From NCBI GenBank assembly GCA_030746435.1, contig JASLMV010000004.1, positions 62,001 to 126,000 of the forward strand: a stretch of DNA of 64,000 nucleotides, written 5' to 3'. The stretch comes from Gammaproteobacteria bacterium. Its GTDB lineage: Bacteria > Pseudomonadota > Gammaproteobacteria > Steroidobacterales > GCA-2729495. This document shows, piece by piece, positions 36,585 to 44,990 of this stretch. Both the position numbers and the translations under genes were made by a program. Below the pieces are notes generated by a model that saw nothing but the letters and a program-made list of their open reading frames with translations, did no database searches and was not told where the DNA came from. Numbering within the stretch: position 1 is the stretch's first letter; each line of letters begins with the position of its first letter.

Positions 36585-36653
36585 ATATTCAGGTGCGGGT
36601 TGTTAATGCGTGGCGTATGGATGGCCGCGACCAAGTCTTAACGAAGAGTAACT

Positions 36654-37949
36654 ATGAGCGACAAAAGTTTCACGTTTAAGAATAACAGATCAGGCGAAGA
36701 GGCAGACCTTGCAAGTTATAAAGGAACGCTGGGGCCTGAAGTCGTCGACGTACGCAGCTTATATGGCGAGCAAGGTATATTTACCTTTGATCCCGGCTTT
36801 GCATCGACTGCGAGCTGCGAAAGTACCATTACTTTTATCGATGGTGAGGAGGGCATCCTGCTGTACCGCGGTTATCCCGTGGAACAGCTTGCGCAGAAGA
36901 GTTCCTTCATAGAAGTCTGCTATCTCCTGCTTTACGGGGAACTGCCTACCCAGGCCGAGCTCAGCAAGTTCGAGAACAATATCCGCAGGCACACCATGAT
37001 CAACGAGACCATGCTGCGCCTGTTTAACGGTTTCCATCATGATGCGCACCCGATGGCCATGGTTTCCGGCGTCGTTGGCTCCATGTCGGCGTTTTATCAC
37101 GAGACGATGGATATACAGTCCGCACGCCGTCGCGAAATTTTTTCTCACCGCATTATTGCGAAGTTGCCAACGATTGCTGCTGCCGCTTATAAGCACACGC
37201 TGGGCCAGTCGTTTATGTATCCCCATAACGACCTGGATTACGCCAGCAACCTGCTGCACATGTTCTTTGCGGTGCCGGCAGAAGACTATGAGATCGATCC
37301 GGTAGCAGCCGAAGCAATTGACCTGCTGCTGATCCTGCACGCCGACCACGAACAGAACTGCTCTACGTCAACTGTACGGCTGGCCGGCAGTTCCGGCGCG
37401 AACCCCTATTCCGCTATTGCGGCCGGAATCGCGGCCCTCTGGGGACCCGCGCACGGTGGTGCCAACGAAGCAGTGCTGACCATGCTTGAGGAAATCGGCA
37501 GTGCAAAGAATATTCCGGAATACGTCACCAGGGCCAAGGACAAGGATGACCCATTCAGACTGATGGGCTTCGGGCATCGGGTCTACAAGAACTTCGACCC
37601 CAGAGCGACGATCATTCGTGACATGTGCCACAAGGTGCTTGCCAAACTGGGTGATGACAATGATCCGCTCTTTGAACTGGCGCTCGAACTCGAACAGGTT
37701 GCACTGAAGGACGACTACTTCGTCGAGAAGCAACTCTATCCGAATGTCGATTTTTATTCCGGCATCATCTACCGTGCGCTCGGCTTCCGGCCGTCCATGT
37801 TCACGGTGATGTTCGCGATAGCCCGCTCGGTCGGTTGGGTCACCCACTGGCAGGAAATGATTACGGACCCGGCGCACCGCATCGCCCGCCCGCGGCAGTT
37901 ATATGTGGGTCCCGAGACGCGCGACTACGTGGACGTCGCCAAACGCTAA
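36654..37949 (+). CDS. gltA: Citrate synthase, hexameric gram-negative type
   Basis: 431 residues. It condenses oxaloacetate with acetyl-CoA to start the TCA cycle. Catalytic residues lie in intact motifs: [38 protein letters not shown] and [11 protein letters not shown]. The 50-residue N-terminal domain ([14 protein letters not shown] onwards) marks the NADH-sensitive hexameric class. A strong terminator follows 24 bp after the stop. Monocistronic. Confidence 0.97.
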   Translation: MSDKSFTFKNNRSGEEADLASYKGTLGPEVVDVRSLYGEQGIFTFDPGFASTASCESTITFIDGEEGILLYRGYPVEQLAQKSSFIEVCYLLLYGELPTQAELSKFENNIRRHTMINETMLRLFNGFHHDAHPMAMVSGVVGSMSAFYHETMDIQSARRREIFSHRIIAKLPTIAAAAYKHTLGQSFMYPHNDLDYASNLLHMFFAVPAEDYEIDPVAAEAIDLLLILHADHEQNCSTSTVRLAGSSGANPYSAIAAGIAALWGPAHGGANEAVLTMLEEIGSAKNIPEYVTRAKDKDDPFRLMGFGHRVYKNFDPRATIIRDMCHKVLAKLGDDNDPLFELALELEQVALKDDYFVEKQLYPNVDFYSGIIYRALGFRPSMFTVMFAIARSVGWVTHWQEMITDPAHRIARPRQLYVGPETRDYVDVAKR

Positions 37950-37973
37950 TTGATCTGATCGACCCCATGTAAA

Positions 37974-38000
37974 AAAGCCCCGCAGTGCGGGGCTTTGTTG
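37974..38000 (+). terminator. Rho-independent terminator of gltA
   Basis: AAAGCCCCGC (37974-37983) pairs perfectly with GCGGGGCTTT (37987-37996) around an AGT loop and is followed by a T-rich tract (GTTGTTG). The A-rich 5' side would also let it work weakly in the reverse direction. Confidence 0.9.
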
Positions 38001-38013
38001 TTGATTCAGTGCT

Positions 38014-38155
38014 GTAGGAGCGGGTTTAGCCGCGTACCCACGTAGATATCTAATATTGCCGGTTATGGAAAAGCTATCTGGCTCCCGGATCGAACAACTT
38101 CGCAATCATTTATACGATTTAGGTTCGGCAGGTTCGCGGCTAAAGCCGCTCCTAC
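38014..38155. repeat. REPIN-like pair of inverted GTAG-REP sequences
   Basis: A REP at the left end (GTAGGAGCGGGTTTAGCCGC) and an exact-consensus REP in inverse orientation at the right end (38135-38155, ending CGCTCCTAC) enclose about 100 bp of unrelated sequence. Their outer ends are the same as those of the two 147-bp elements, but the interior differs. REP doublets of this kind are mobilised by RAYT transposases, none of which is in the window. Confidence 0.82.
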
Positions 38156-38200
38156 AACAAGATTATTACTGCCGCAATCCGCATCAGCCAATCTATTAAC

Positions 38201-38237
38201 AATCAAAAAACAGCGCGAATGCTCTGCTTTTTTGATT
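38201..38237 (-). terminator. Bidirectional terminator downstream of the nucleotidyltransferase-like gene
   Basis: AATCAAAAAA (38201-38210) pairs with TTTTTTGATT (38228-38237); inside, CAG/CTG and GC pairs form a GC core with one mismatch, one bulge and a short loop. T-runs exist on both strands, so it can stop transcription from either side. It is 128 bp beyond the stop of the minus-strand gene. Confidence 0.65.
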
Positions 38238-38364
38238 TCCGCTAACACAAGTTTCGAGTGGGAGTCGCGGCAAATAAGAAACGGGTATCGGCTTAGTCCT
38301 GAGGTGAGTTGCGTAGCTCCGAGCCGAGGCGGCAAGCCGCTGTCCTGATCAGACAAAGCCAGTT

Positions 38365-38982
38365 CTAAGAAGCCAGCGACTCCACATCCCGCAAACCGGC
38401 CCTCTGCATGGGTTTGCCGTTCACCGGGCACAACGGCGCATGCCCTTTACGCCGTTCCGGAAATACCGTCGCCTGCACCTCGAAATCATCGGCAAAGAAC
38501 CGGTATCCAGGATACTGCTCGAAACGATCCCGCCGTATGCGATGCCTGCGCGATACTGCACTGTGCCGAATACCTGCCGCCTGCAATTGCATACCGATAT
38601 TTTCGGAAGCATCGCTGAACAGATGCAGATCGATAGTCGAGTGCTCCGTCACGTTGCCGCTCAGCACCGGCCCGACGAGGCAGGGACGGAAGCTCTGCAG
38701 CTCGTGCATGACCGTAACGGCAACGTTGCGCAGACTGGCCAGTAGCGATGCATGATCGTCCTGACCAAAGATACGGTTACGCTCGGCAAGCGCCTGTTCG
38801 ATCTCAAAATTGCTTGGAAGCGCGCCGTAGTTGCGAACACTAAAGCGTTCGGCGGCCTTGCTCTTGGCGGTGCGGAAATCTTCGATGCCGTGGTCGCGGA
38901 TCAGGCGGGCAGCTTCCTCGGCAAGCATGCGGCGCAGGTTACTTGCCATGCTATCCCTGCGGCTTTCGGCCCGTTTACCCAT
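38365..38982 (-). CDS. Unrecognised protein with a nucleotidyltransferase-like motif
   Basis: 205 residues from the ATG at 38982, chosen because GGAGG lies 6-7 nt upstream; a GTG two codons earlier is possible. The N-terminal half is helical and basic. The middle reads PVLSGNVTEHSTIDLHLFSD, which resembles the G-S-x(n)-S-D-I-D-L pattern of minimal nucleotidyltransferases, and FADDFEVQATVF could supply the third acidic residue; the second Asp of DxD is His here. I do not know the family. It follows ponA by 71 bp on the same strand and ends before a terminator. Confidence 0.7.
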   Translation of the reverse strand: MGKRAESRRDSMASNLRRMLAEEAARLIRDHGIEDFRTAKSKAAERFSVRNYGALPSNFEIEQALAERNRIFGQDDHASLLASLRNVAVTVMHELQSFRPCLVGPVLSGNVTEHSTIDLHLFSDASENIGMQLQAAGIRHSAVSRRHRIRRDRFEQYPGYRFFADDFEVQATVFPERRKGHAPLCPVNGKPMQRAGLRDVESLAS

Positions 38983-39053
38983 GACCACCCTCCATGCCCG
39001 AGTAAATCTTATGCAAACAGCATAGGCCGAAGAGTTCGATTGTCAATTAGTAA

Positions 39054-41714
39054 TCAGAAAATCGAGCTGCCTTCGTCTTCGTCACCGAAAATATCACTTT
39101 CGTTATAGTCGGCAATATTCGGATTTACCTGCGGTTCATTACCTGTACGGAATATTTCGAACATTGCGTTCGACGAGCCGGCCGGTGCAGCCAGCCCGGT
39201 TTCCGGTGAAATGCGGACGGTCACTATTCCAGAGGGCTGTTCCAGTGGGGCTTCGGGGGCGTTGGTGAGCGCAACTTGCATGAAATCTTTCCACATGGGC
39301 AGCGCGGTGCGGCTACCTTCCTCACCTGCTCCCAGGGAACGCGAGTCATCGTCGAAGCCGACCCAGGCAATGCCCACAATCGTGTGATTAAAGCCGCTGA
39401 ACCAGGCATCCCGCCGGTTGTTGGAGGTGCCGGTCTTACCACCGATATCCCGGCGTCCCAGTTCCCGTGCGCGACGGCCGGTACCGCGGTTAATAACATC
39501 GCGCATCATGTCGTAAACGATGTAGGCGTTCTGGGCAGTAATAATCCGTTTCGTCTGGTTGCGGTCTGCCCAGAAACCGGGCGTTTCGATGTGGTCGGGA
39601 CGCCACTCTGACGCCTGGGCAATCATTGCCTGACTCGAGGCGTAATCCGGCACCTCCGGTCCGACGAGAGGCACCGGAAGATCCTCGTTTTCTTCGTCAT
39701 CTTCTTCCCCTGCTGGTTCTGCTTCGCTTTCGGCTTTCCTGCGCACGAACTCCGGCAGTACTTCCTCGGCCTCAATTTTTTCCCGCCCATCGAACCATTC
39801 GGGCGCACACTGGCTGCAGACCATCGCGGACTCAGTCTGGAACACGACCTTGCCGTCAGCATCCAGGACCCGGTCGATAATGTAACGATCAACAGAATAA
39901 CCACCGTTCGCAAGGCCTGCGAAACCCTCGGCCATTTGCCACGGCGACGCGCCGCCGCTGCCAAGCGCTAACGCAAGGTCTCGCGGGAGGGCCGACTCCG
40001 GAAAGCCGAAGGGTTTCAGGTGCTGGAGTGCATTGCGCAGTCCTACCTCCCGCAATATGCGGACCGACACCAGGTTCATCGACCTTACCAGGCCTTCGCG
40101 CAGGCGGGTCGGACCATAAAAACGATTCGAATAGTTTTCCGGTCGCCAGGATTCTTCCTGTCCGGCGCTGTCCAGTACTACCGGCGCATCGTTTACGACC
40201 GTTGCGGCAGTAAAACCGTTCTCCAGCGCCGCCGAATAAACGAACGGCTTAAAGGACGAGCCGGGTTGTCGTTTGGCTTGCACAGCCCGGTTGTATTTAC
40301 TGGAGTAGTAATCGAATCCGCCGGTCATTGCCAGCGTGGCACCGTCCTTCGGGTCCATCGCCACGAAAGCGCCCTGGGCTTCCGGTAGTTGCCCAAGTAG
40401 CAGACCTGTAGTGGTGGTCAGCAGATACACGATATCGCCGGGCTGCAGGATGTCATTTACAGTTTCCGGCAGTGCGCCGATTACGTCGTCATTGATATAT
40501 TTCCGCCAGCGGATCCGGTCCCATGCAAGCGTGACCGTCCCTTCGTCCCGCAGGAAGAACTCGGCCGAATTGTCTTCGAGCGTTGCGGTAACGACAGCGA
40601 TATTGAGGTCGGGATAGACCGGATATCCATTCAGATAGTTTTGTAGCGCTGACTCCGTCTGTACCGCGGGGTCCAGATCGTCACTTTCACCAGCTTGCCC
40701 GGCCAGGTATTCGGCAACCAGTTCGTCTACTTCGATTTGCGCGACGGGGTCACGAAAACCATGCCGGCGGTCATATTCGAACAGGGCTTTGCGCAGTGAT
40801 TTCCCGGCCGTCTGTTGCAGCCTGCTGTCTACGGTTGTGACAACCTGGTAGCCGTCGATGTAAGCATTTTTGCCGAAACGTTTCAGCATCTCGCTGCGGA
40901 CCATTTCCGATACATAAGGCGCGCGCAGGTCTACGCGCGGGCCGTGCAACCGTGACTCGACCGGTGTGTTAACAGCGGCCTTGAAGGTGTCTGCGTCGAT
41001 GAACCCGAGTTCGCGCATGCGCCGGAGTACATAGCCACGCCGGTCCCTGGACTGGTCCGGGTTAGACACCGGGTTGAGGCGCGATGGCGCAGCGGGCAGA
41101 CCCGCAATGGTTGCTGCTTCTGCGACGCTCAGATCGTCCAGGTTTTTGCCAAAATAAACTTCAGCTGCTGCGACAACGCCATAGGATCGTTGCCCGAGAA
41201 AAATCTTATTAAGGTACAGGGCCAGGATTTCCTGCTTGCTGAACTCTTTCTCAATCTGGATCGCGAGTATCAGTTCCTTGGCTTTGCGGATGAACGTGCG
41301 GTCACGTGTCAGGAAATATTCACGGGCGAGCTGCTGGGTGATGGTGCTGCCGCCTTGCGCCTTCGAGCCGGTAATCGCGAGGTTGATTGCCGCGCGTATA
41401 ATGCCCTGGTAATCGAAACCCGGATGATCGAAAAAACGATCATCCTCTGCGGCCAGAAACGCCTCCACGACAATTTCGGGTATATCCTCGAAATCGACCG
41501 GTGTGCGCCGCTTTTCGCCAATCTGCTCCATCAGCCGCCCGTCGCGCGTGTAAATACGCAACGGAATCTGCAGCGGTATTTCCCGCATCTCCTCCACAGA
41601 CGGCAGTGAGGGCGTCAGGTAGTAATATGCGGCAAAACCGGCAGCCGCAATTCCAAGGGCCGTGGTCGCCAGAAGCCCCGCCACATAAGGCGCTAATCGC
41701 CAAAAAAGTCTCAT
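39054..41714 (-). CDS. mrcA: Class A penicillin-binding protein 1A
   Basis: 886 residues (also called ponA). A membrane anchor at about 10-33 is followed by the glycosyltransferase domain with catalytic Glu90 (AAEDDRFFDHPG) and QGGSTITQQLAREYFL. The transpeptidase has SSFK in RQPGSSFKPF, SMN in LVRSMNLVSV, and KTGTSNNRRDAWF. An inserted OB-like region lies between the two. It polymerises and crosslinks peptidoglycan in the periplasm. It is divergent from pilM, the arrangement seen in many gammaproteobacteria. An acidic Glu-rich loop occurs before the KTG motif. Confidence 0.96.
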   Translation of the reverse strand: MRLFWRLAPYVAGLLATTALGIAAAGFAAYYYLTPSLPSVEEMREIPLQIPLRIYTRDGRLMEQIGEKRRTPVDFEDIPEIVVEAFLAAEDDRFFDHPGFDYQGIIRAAINLAITGSKAQGGSTITQQLAREYFLTRDRTFIRKAKELILAIQIEKEFSKQEILALYLNKIFLGQRSYGVVAAAEVYFGKNLDDLSVAEAATIAGLPAAPSRLNPVSNPDQSRDRRGYVLRRMRELGFIDADTFKAAVNTPVESRLHGPRVDLRAPYVSEMVRSEMLKRFGKNAYIDGYQVVTTVDSRLQQTAGKSLRKALFEYDRRHGFRDPVAQIEVDELVAEYLAGQAGESDDLDPAVQTESALQNYLNGYPVYPDLNIAVVTATLEDNSAEFFLRDEGTVTLAWDRIRWRKYINDDVIGALPETVNDILQPGDIVYLLTTTTGLLLGQLPEAQGAFVAMDPKDGATLAMTGGFDYYSSKYNRAVQAKRQPGSSFKPFVYSAALENGFTAATVVNDAPVVLDSAGQEESWRPENYSNRFYGPTRLREGLVRSMNLVSVRILREVGLRNALQHLKPFGFPESALPRDLALALGSGGASPWQMAEGFAGLANGGYSVDRYIIDRVLDADGKVVFQTESAMVCSQCAPEWFDGREKIEAEEVLPEFVRRKAESEAEPAGEEDDEENEDLPVPLVGPEVPDYASSQAMIAQASEWRPDHIETPGFWADRNQTKRIITAQNAYIVYDMMRDVINRGTGRRARELGRRDIGGKTGTSNNRRDAWFSGFNHTIVGIAWVGFDDDSRSLGAGEEGSRTALPMWKDFMQVALTNAPEAPLEQPSGIVTVRISPETGLAAPAGSSNAMFEIFRTGNEPQVNPNIADYNESDIFGDEDEGSSIF

Positions 41715-41765
41715 AAATAAACCAGAAGCAGTCCCTTGCCTTAAGGGGGGTGATTATGCATATTA

Positions 41766-41894
41766 CTGGCAGTCTTGTGGCAAACCCGCTGAAAGGCGGG
41801 GGCGCAAAGCCACCGGTCTAAGGGGCCGGAGCGTATCAGTTGGTAGGAAAACCGGCTGAAACGCCCTGAATTCCTAGGATAGCGGGGCTGCCAG
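41766..41894 (+). ncRNA. Class I cyclic-di-GMP riboswitch (GEMM-I) upstream of pilMNOPQ
   Basis: The RNA reads as a GEMM-I aptamer. P1 is CTGGCAG (41766-41772) with CTGCCAG (41888-41894). The conserved GGCAAACC is at 41779-41786. P2 is CCCGCT/GGCGGG closed by a GAAA tetraloop (41791-41794). GCGCAAAGCC (41802-41811) carries the conserved A that stacks on the ligand. TCTAAGG opens P3 and matches the tetraloop-receptor side, and AGCGGGG (41881-41887) precedes the P1 3' strand. P3 is longer than in the V. cholerae Vc2 RNA, with an extra hairpin 41837-41858. The nucleotide equivalent to G20 of Vc2 is G (41779), which favours c-di-GMP over the c-AMP-GMP variant type. It precedes pilM by 275 nt. Confidence 0.88.
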
Positions 41895-42099
41895 CATGCG
41901 CGGCATACATTATTAATAACTGTGTACCAGCGTTGCTGCCTCCCTCCGCGCCATCCCAGGCGCCCTGAAACCCGGTTTGACTGGCCGTCGCGGTATATGT
42001 CCAAAATGTTACTCGTTAACGGTTTTCGCCTCCAACCGAAGGTAATCTTGCCCCGGGAGTGACGAGAGTCACAGCACATTTCACTATTGTGCCGATATT

Positions 42100-42128
42100 T
42101 TGTTAAATTGACGCTTAATGCTTAGACT
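42100..42128 (+). promoter_or_regulatory. Promoter-like sequence between the riboswitch and pilM
   Basis: TTGTTA (42100-42105) and TAGACT (42123-42128) are spaced by 17 bp, each matching four of six consensus bases; TTGACG at 42108 is a second -35-like sequence. A transcript from here would start about 35 nt before pilM and lack the aptamer. Confidence 0.35.
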
Positions 42129-42169
42129 ATCATTGTATAGCCAAGCATAGGACTTTGAAGGGAAAACGG

Positions 42170-43228
42170 ATGTTCGCTTCACGTTCCAGACCTCTGGCAG
42201 GACTTGACATAACGACGTCCTCAATCAAGTTGATTGAGCTCGTTCCCAACGGCCGCGGCTATCGAGTCGAGTGTTATGCGGCCGAGCCATCGCCCCCTAA
42301 CTCCATTACTGAAAAATCCATCGTGGATTCTGACGCGGTGGGTGCCGCGGTACGCCGTGCGATTAAACGTGCGGCAACCAAGGTAACCGAAGTTGCCATC
42401 GCCATTAGTGGTGATGCGGCAATTACCAAGGTTATCCAGATGCCAAGGCATCTGAATGATGACGAAATGGAACAGCAGGTCGAGATCCAGGCCGACCAGT
42501 ACATTCCATTCCCGATGGAAGAGGTCAGTTTTGACTTCCAGGTCATCGGTGAATCGTCCAGCGATCCCGATATGGTCGACGTACTGCTCGTTGCCACCCG
42601 CACCGAAAACGTCGATCAGCGCAGAGCGGCGGTTGAGGCAGCCGGGCTCAAGGCAAGGGTTGTCGATGTCGAACCCTTTGCACTGGAAAATGCCTGCGCA
42701 CTGTTGACGCACCAGATGCCCGACGGTGGCATGGACCACCAGATCGCAGTTGTCGACTTCGGTGCATCGAGCACCACCCTCAGTGTTCTGCAGGATCTGC
42801 GTGTTATCTATACCCGTGACTTTAACTTCGGCGGCCAGCAGCTCACCGAAGAAATCATGCGTATTTATGGCCTGAGCCTTGAAGATGCCGGCCGTGCCAA
42901 GAAAGAAGGCGGCCTGCCCAGCAACTATCAGCCCGAGGTTCTGGATCCCTTTGTGGACGACATGACCCAGCAGGTCAGCCGTTCGCTGCAGTTCTTCCTG
43001 GCTTCCGGCGGCGGTCGCGAGCAGCCCGATGAAATACTCGTGTGCGGCGGTTGCGCCAACATCCCCGGTGTTGCGGACCTGATTGCCTCGAAAGTGGGCA
43101 TACCTACCGAAATCGGTGATCCGCTTGGCCAGATGAAAGTTTCAAGCCGCGCTCGCTCGCAGGGTGTGCAGGGCGATGCGACAGCATTGCTGACTGCATG
43201 TGGTCTCGCATTAAGGAGCTTTGACTAA
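42170..43228 (+). CDS. pilM: Type IV pilus inner-membrane platform protein PilM
   Basis: 352 residues from the ATG at 42170, with AAGGG at 42159-42163; a TTG at 42155 would add five residues. It is an actin-like ATP-binding protein (LAGLDITTSSIKLIEL at the start, IAVVDFGASSTTLSVL and LVCGGCANIPG later). PilM is cytoplasmic and binds the N-terminus of PilN, linking the pilus motor to the alignment complex. Its stop overlaps the pilN start (TAATG). First gene of the riboswitch-led operon. Confidence 0.96.
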   Translation: MFASRSRPLAGLDITTSSIKLIELVPNGRGYRVECYAAEPSPPNSITEKSIVDSDAVGAAVRRAIKRAATKVTEVAIAISGDAAITKVIQMPRHLNDDEMEQQVEIQADQYIPFPMEEVSFDFQVIGESSSDPDMVDVLLVATRTENVDQRRAAVEAAGLKARVVDVEPFALENACALLTHQMPDGGMDHQIAVVDFGASSTTLSVLQDLRVIYTRDFNFGGQQLTEEIMRIYGLSLEDAGRAKKEGGLPSNYQPEVLDPFVDDMTQQVSRSLQFFLASGGGREQPDEILVCGGCANIPGVADLIASKVGIPTEIGDPLGQMKVSSRARSQGVQGDATALLTACGLALRSFD

Positions 43229-43794
43229 TGCCTAAAATCAATCTCCTGCCATGGCGCGACGAACTAAGAGCGCAACGGCGTAACCAGTTTTATATGGCGA
43301 TGGGTGGTGCATTTGGTGTTGCCGCGCTGGTTGTGCTTGTCGGGGTGCTGCTGATGAACGCCATCATCGATTCCCAGTACGACCGTAACAAGTTGCTCAA
43401 CGAGGAAATCACCAAGCTCGATGACCGTATTAAAGAGATTCTTGATCTCGAAGATCAGAGGGACCGCCTGGTTGCACGCATGAAGATCATCGAGCAGCTC
43501 CAACAAAGCAGACCCGAGATCGTGCATGTATTTGAGGAACTTGCCCGCACCCTGCCCGACGGCGTGTTCCTGTCATCCGTTAAGCAGACGGGCATCAATA
43601 TAGAAATCAAGGGTACGGCCGAGTCCAACACGCGTGTATCTGCATTTATGCGGAACATCGACGCATCCGAATGGCTCGAGAAACCCGATCTGCAGGTTGT
43701 CGAAGTCAAGGACGACAGGAATGACGGACTGCGGGCCAGTGAGTTCACGGTGAACGCCAAGCAAATTCGTATCACAGAGGAGGAAGAGATATGA
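43228..43794 (+). CDS. pilN: Type IV pilus alignment protein PilN
   Basis: 188 residues. The N-terminal MPKINLLPWRDELR is the PilM-binding motif of the family. One membrane helix (about 22-44) follows, then a coiled-coil and a periplasmic ferredoxin-like domain. PilN dimerises with PilO to connect the inner-membrane platform with PilP/PilQ. It overlaps pilO by 4 bp (ATGA). Confidence 0.95.
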   Translation: MPKINLLPWRDELRAQRRNQFYMAMGGAFGVAALVVLVGVLLMNAIIDSQYDRNKLLNEEITKLDDRIKEILDLEDQRDRLVARMKIIEQLQQSRPEIVHVFEELARTLPDGVFLSSVKQTGINIEIKGTAESNTRVSAFMRNIDASEWLEKPDLQVVEVKDDRNDGLRASEFTVNAKQIRITEEEEI

Positions 43795-44411
43795 ATCTTT
43801 CGTTCATAGACGAGCTCCGTAGCCTCGACCTGAACGATATAGGCCGCTGGCCCTTCTTATTCAGGGCGGCTGCGGTCGTGCTGGTGATGCTGGTGGCCAC
43901 GGGTGCCGGGCTTTATCTCTTTGTATATCAAGAGAAGATTCCGTTACTCGAAAAGGCCCAGAGCGAAGAGGCCGAACTGCGTGTCATCTTTGAAGAAAAG
44001 CAGAAGAAAGCATCTAACTTCGATGCCTACAAGGAACAACTGGCTGAGATTGAGCGTTCCTTCGGCACAATGTTGCAACAGCTGCCGGGCAAAACCGAGA
44101 TACCCAACCTGTTGGTAGATATTTCCCAAACCGGTCTGGCTGCCGGCCTTGACGAAAAACTCTTTCAGCCGAAAGACGAGAACCGTCGTGAGTTCTATGC
44201 CGAGAAGCCCATAAAGATAAGGCTGGATGGCAGCTACCATGAATTCGGTAATTTTGTGAGCGATATCTCGGCACTGCCGCGAATTGTGACTTTACATGAC
44301 ATTGAAATCAGCCATATAGGTGACGGCGGCGACGACGACCTGGTGCTCGATTTGACAGCAAAGACTTACCGCTATCTTGAGGATGAAGAGTTGCAGGAAG
44401 AGGCGACTTGA
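43791..44411 (+). CDS. pilO: Type IV pilus alignment protein PilO
   Basis: 206 residues: a short cytoplasmic segment with the family's DLNDIGRWPF, one membrane helix (about 26-46), a periplasmic coiled coil and a C-terminal domain with KIRLDGSYHEFGNFVSDIS. It partners PilN. Its ribosome-binding sequence AGGAGGAAGAG lies within the pilN 3' end, and the overlapping TGATG with pilP indicates coupled translation. Confidence 0.95.
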   Translation: MNLSFIDELRSLDLNDIGRWPFLFRAAAVVLVMLVATGAGLYLFVYQEKIPLLEKAQSEEAELRVIFEEKQKKASNFDAYKEQLAEIERSFGTMLQQLPGKTEIPNLLVDISQTGLAAGLDEKLFQPKDENRREFYAEKPIKIRLDGSYHEFGNFVSDISALPRIVTLHDIEISHIGDGGDDDLVLDLTAKTYRYLEDEELQEEAT

Positions 44412-44956
44412 TGAACGGTTCAATTACAAATATTTCACCTAAAGCAATGCGGCTTTTGCTGCAGGTTGCGATACTGGTAACGGCAGCATTCACATTTGGC
44501 TGCTCTGCTGACGTTGATGATGACCTTATGGAATACATCGACGACGTTAAGGCGCGCCAGGGCGGCCGTATAGACCCGCTGCCACAGATTAAGCCCTACG
44601 AGACATTCCGTTATACGGCATCCGAGATTCGTTCACCCTTTATGCCTGACCGGCCGAATGCGCCGTCAAGTATTTCCGGGCCGCAACCGGTACAGGAACG
44701 CAATAAGGAATACCTGGAGCAGTTCCCTCTCGACACAATGACGATGGTGGGAACGCTCGATCGGCAGGGCCTGACTTTCGGTTTGGTGCGCACGCAGGAT
44801 GGCATGGTGCACCGGGTTACATCGGGTAACTATTTAGGACAGAACGACGGTCGCATTGTTGCGATCGGAGCGGCGGAGATTCAGCTCGAGGAGCTGGTTC
44901 CCGACGGTATCGGCGGTTTTTATACACGCTCAGCCCAAGTTGGACTGAGTGACTGA
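44411..44956 (+). CDS. pilP: Type IV pilus lipoprotein PilP
   Basis: 181 residues. The start at the ATG at 44411 overlaps the pilO stop and has GAGG 7 nt upstream. A signal peptide ends in FTFGC (about Cys31), an imperfect lipobox. The mature protein has the PilP pattern IKPYETFRYTASEIRSPFMP and a C-terminal beta domain (MVGTLDRQGLTFGLVRT). PilP is an inner-membrane-anchored periplasmic protein that contacts the secretin PilQ. Confidence 0.93.
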   Translation: MNGSITNISPKAMRLLLQVAILVTAAFTFGCSADVDDDLMEYIDDVKARQGGRIDPLPQIKPYETFRYTASEIRSPFMPDRPNAPSSISGPQPVQERNKEYLEQFPLDTMTMVGTLDRQGLTFGLVRTQDGMVHRVTSGNYLGQNDGRIVAIGAAEIQLEELVPDGIGGFYTRSAQVGLSD

Positions 44957-44990
44957 CCCCGGCGGCGGAGTTATCTGGGAGTAACGAGAG

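Noticed and set aside
35728-38301. Shared 13-mer ATAAGAAACGGGT at 35728-35740 and 38274-38286, each followed by AGTCCTG
   Set aside because: The spacing to the second word differs (30 versus 8 nt) and no further similarity extends around it. Two copies are too few to call a repeat family.
41741-42079. 112-codon minus-strand open frame in the ponA-pilM gap
   Set aside because: It overlaps the riboswitch in antisense, has no ribosome-binding site or similarity, and the sense strand has a better explanation.
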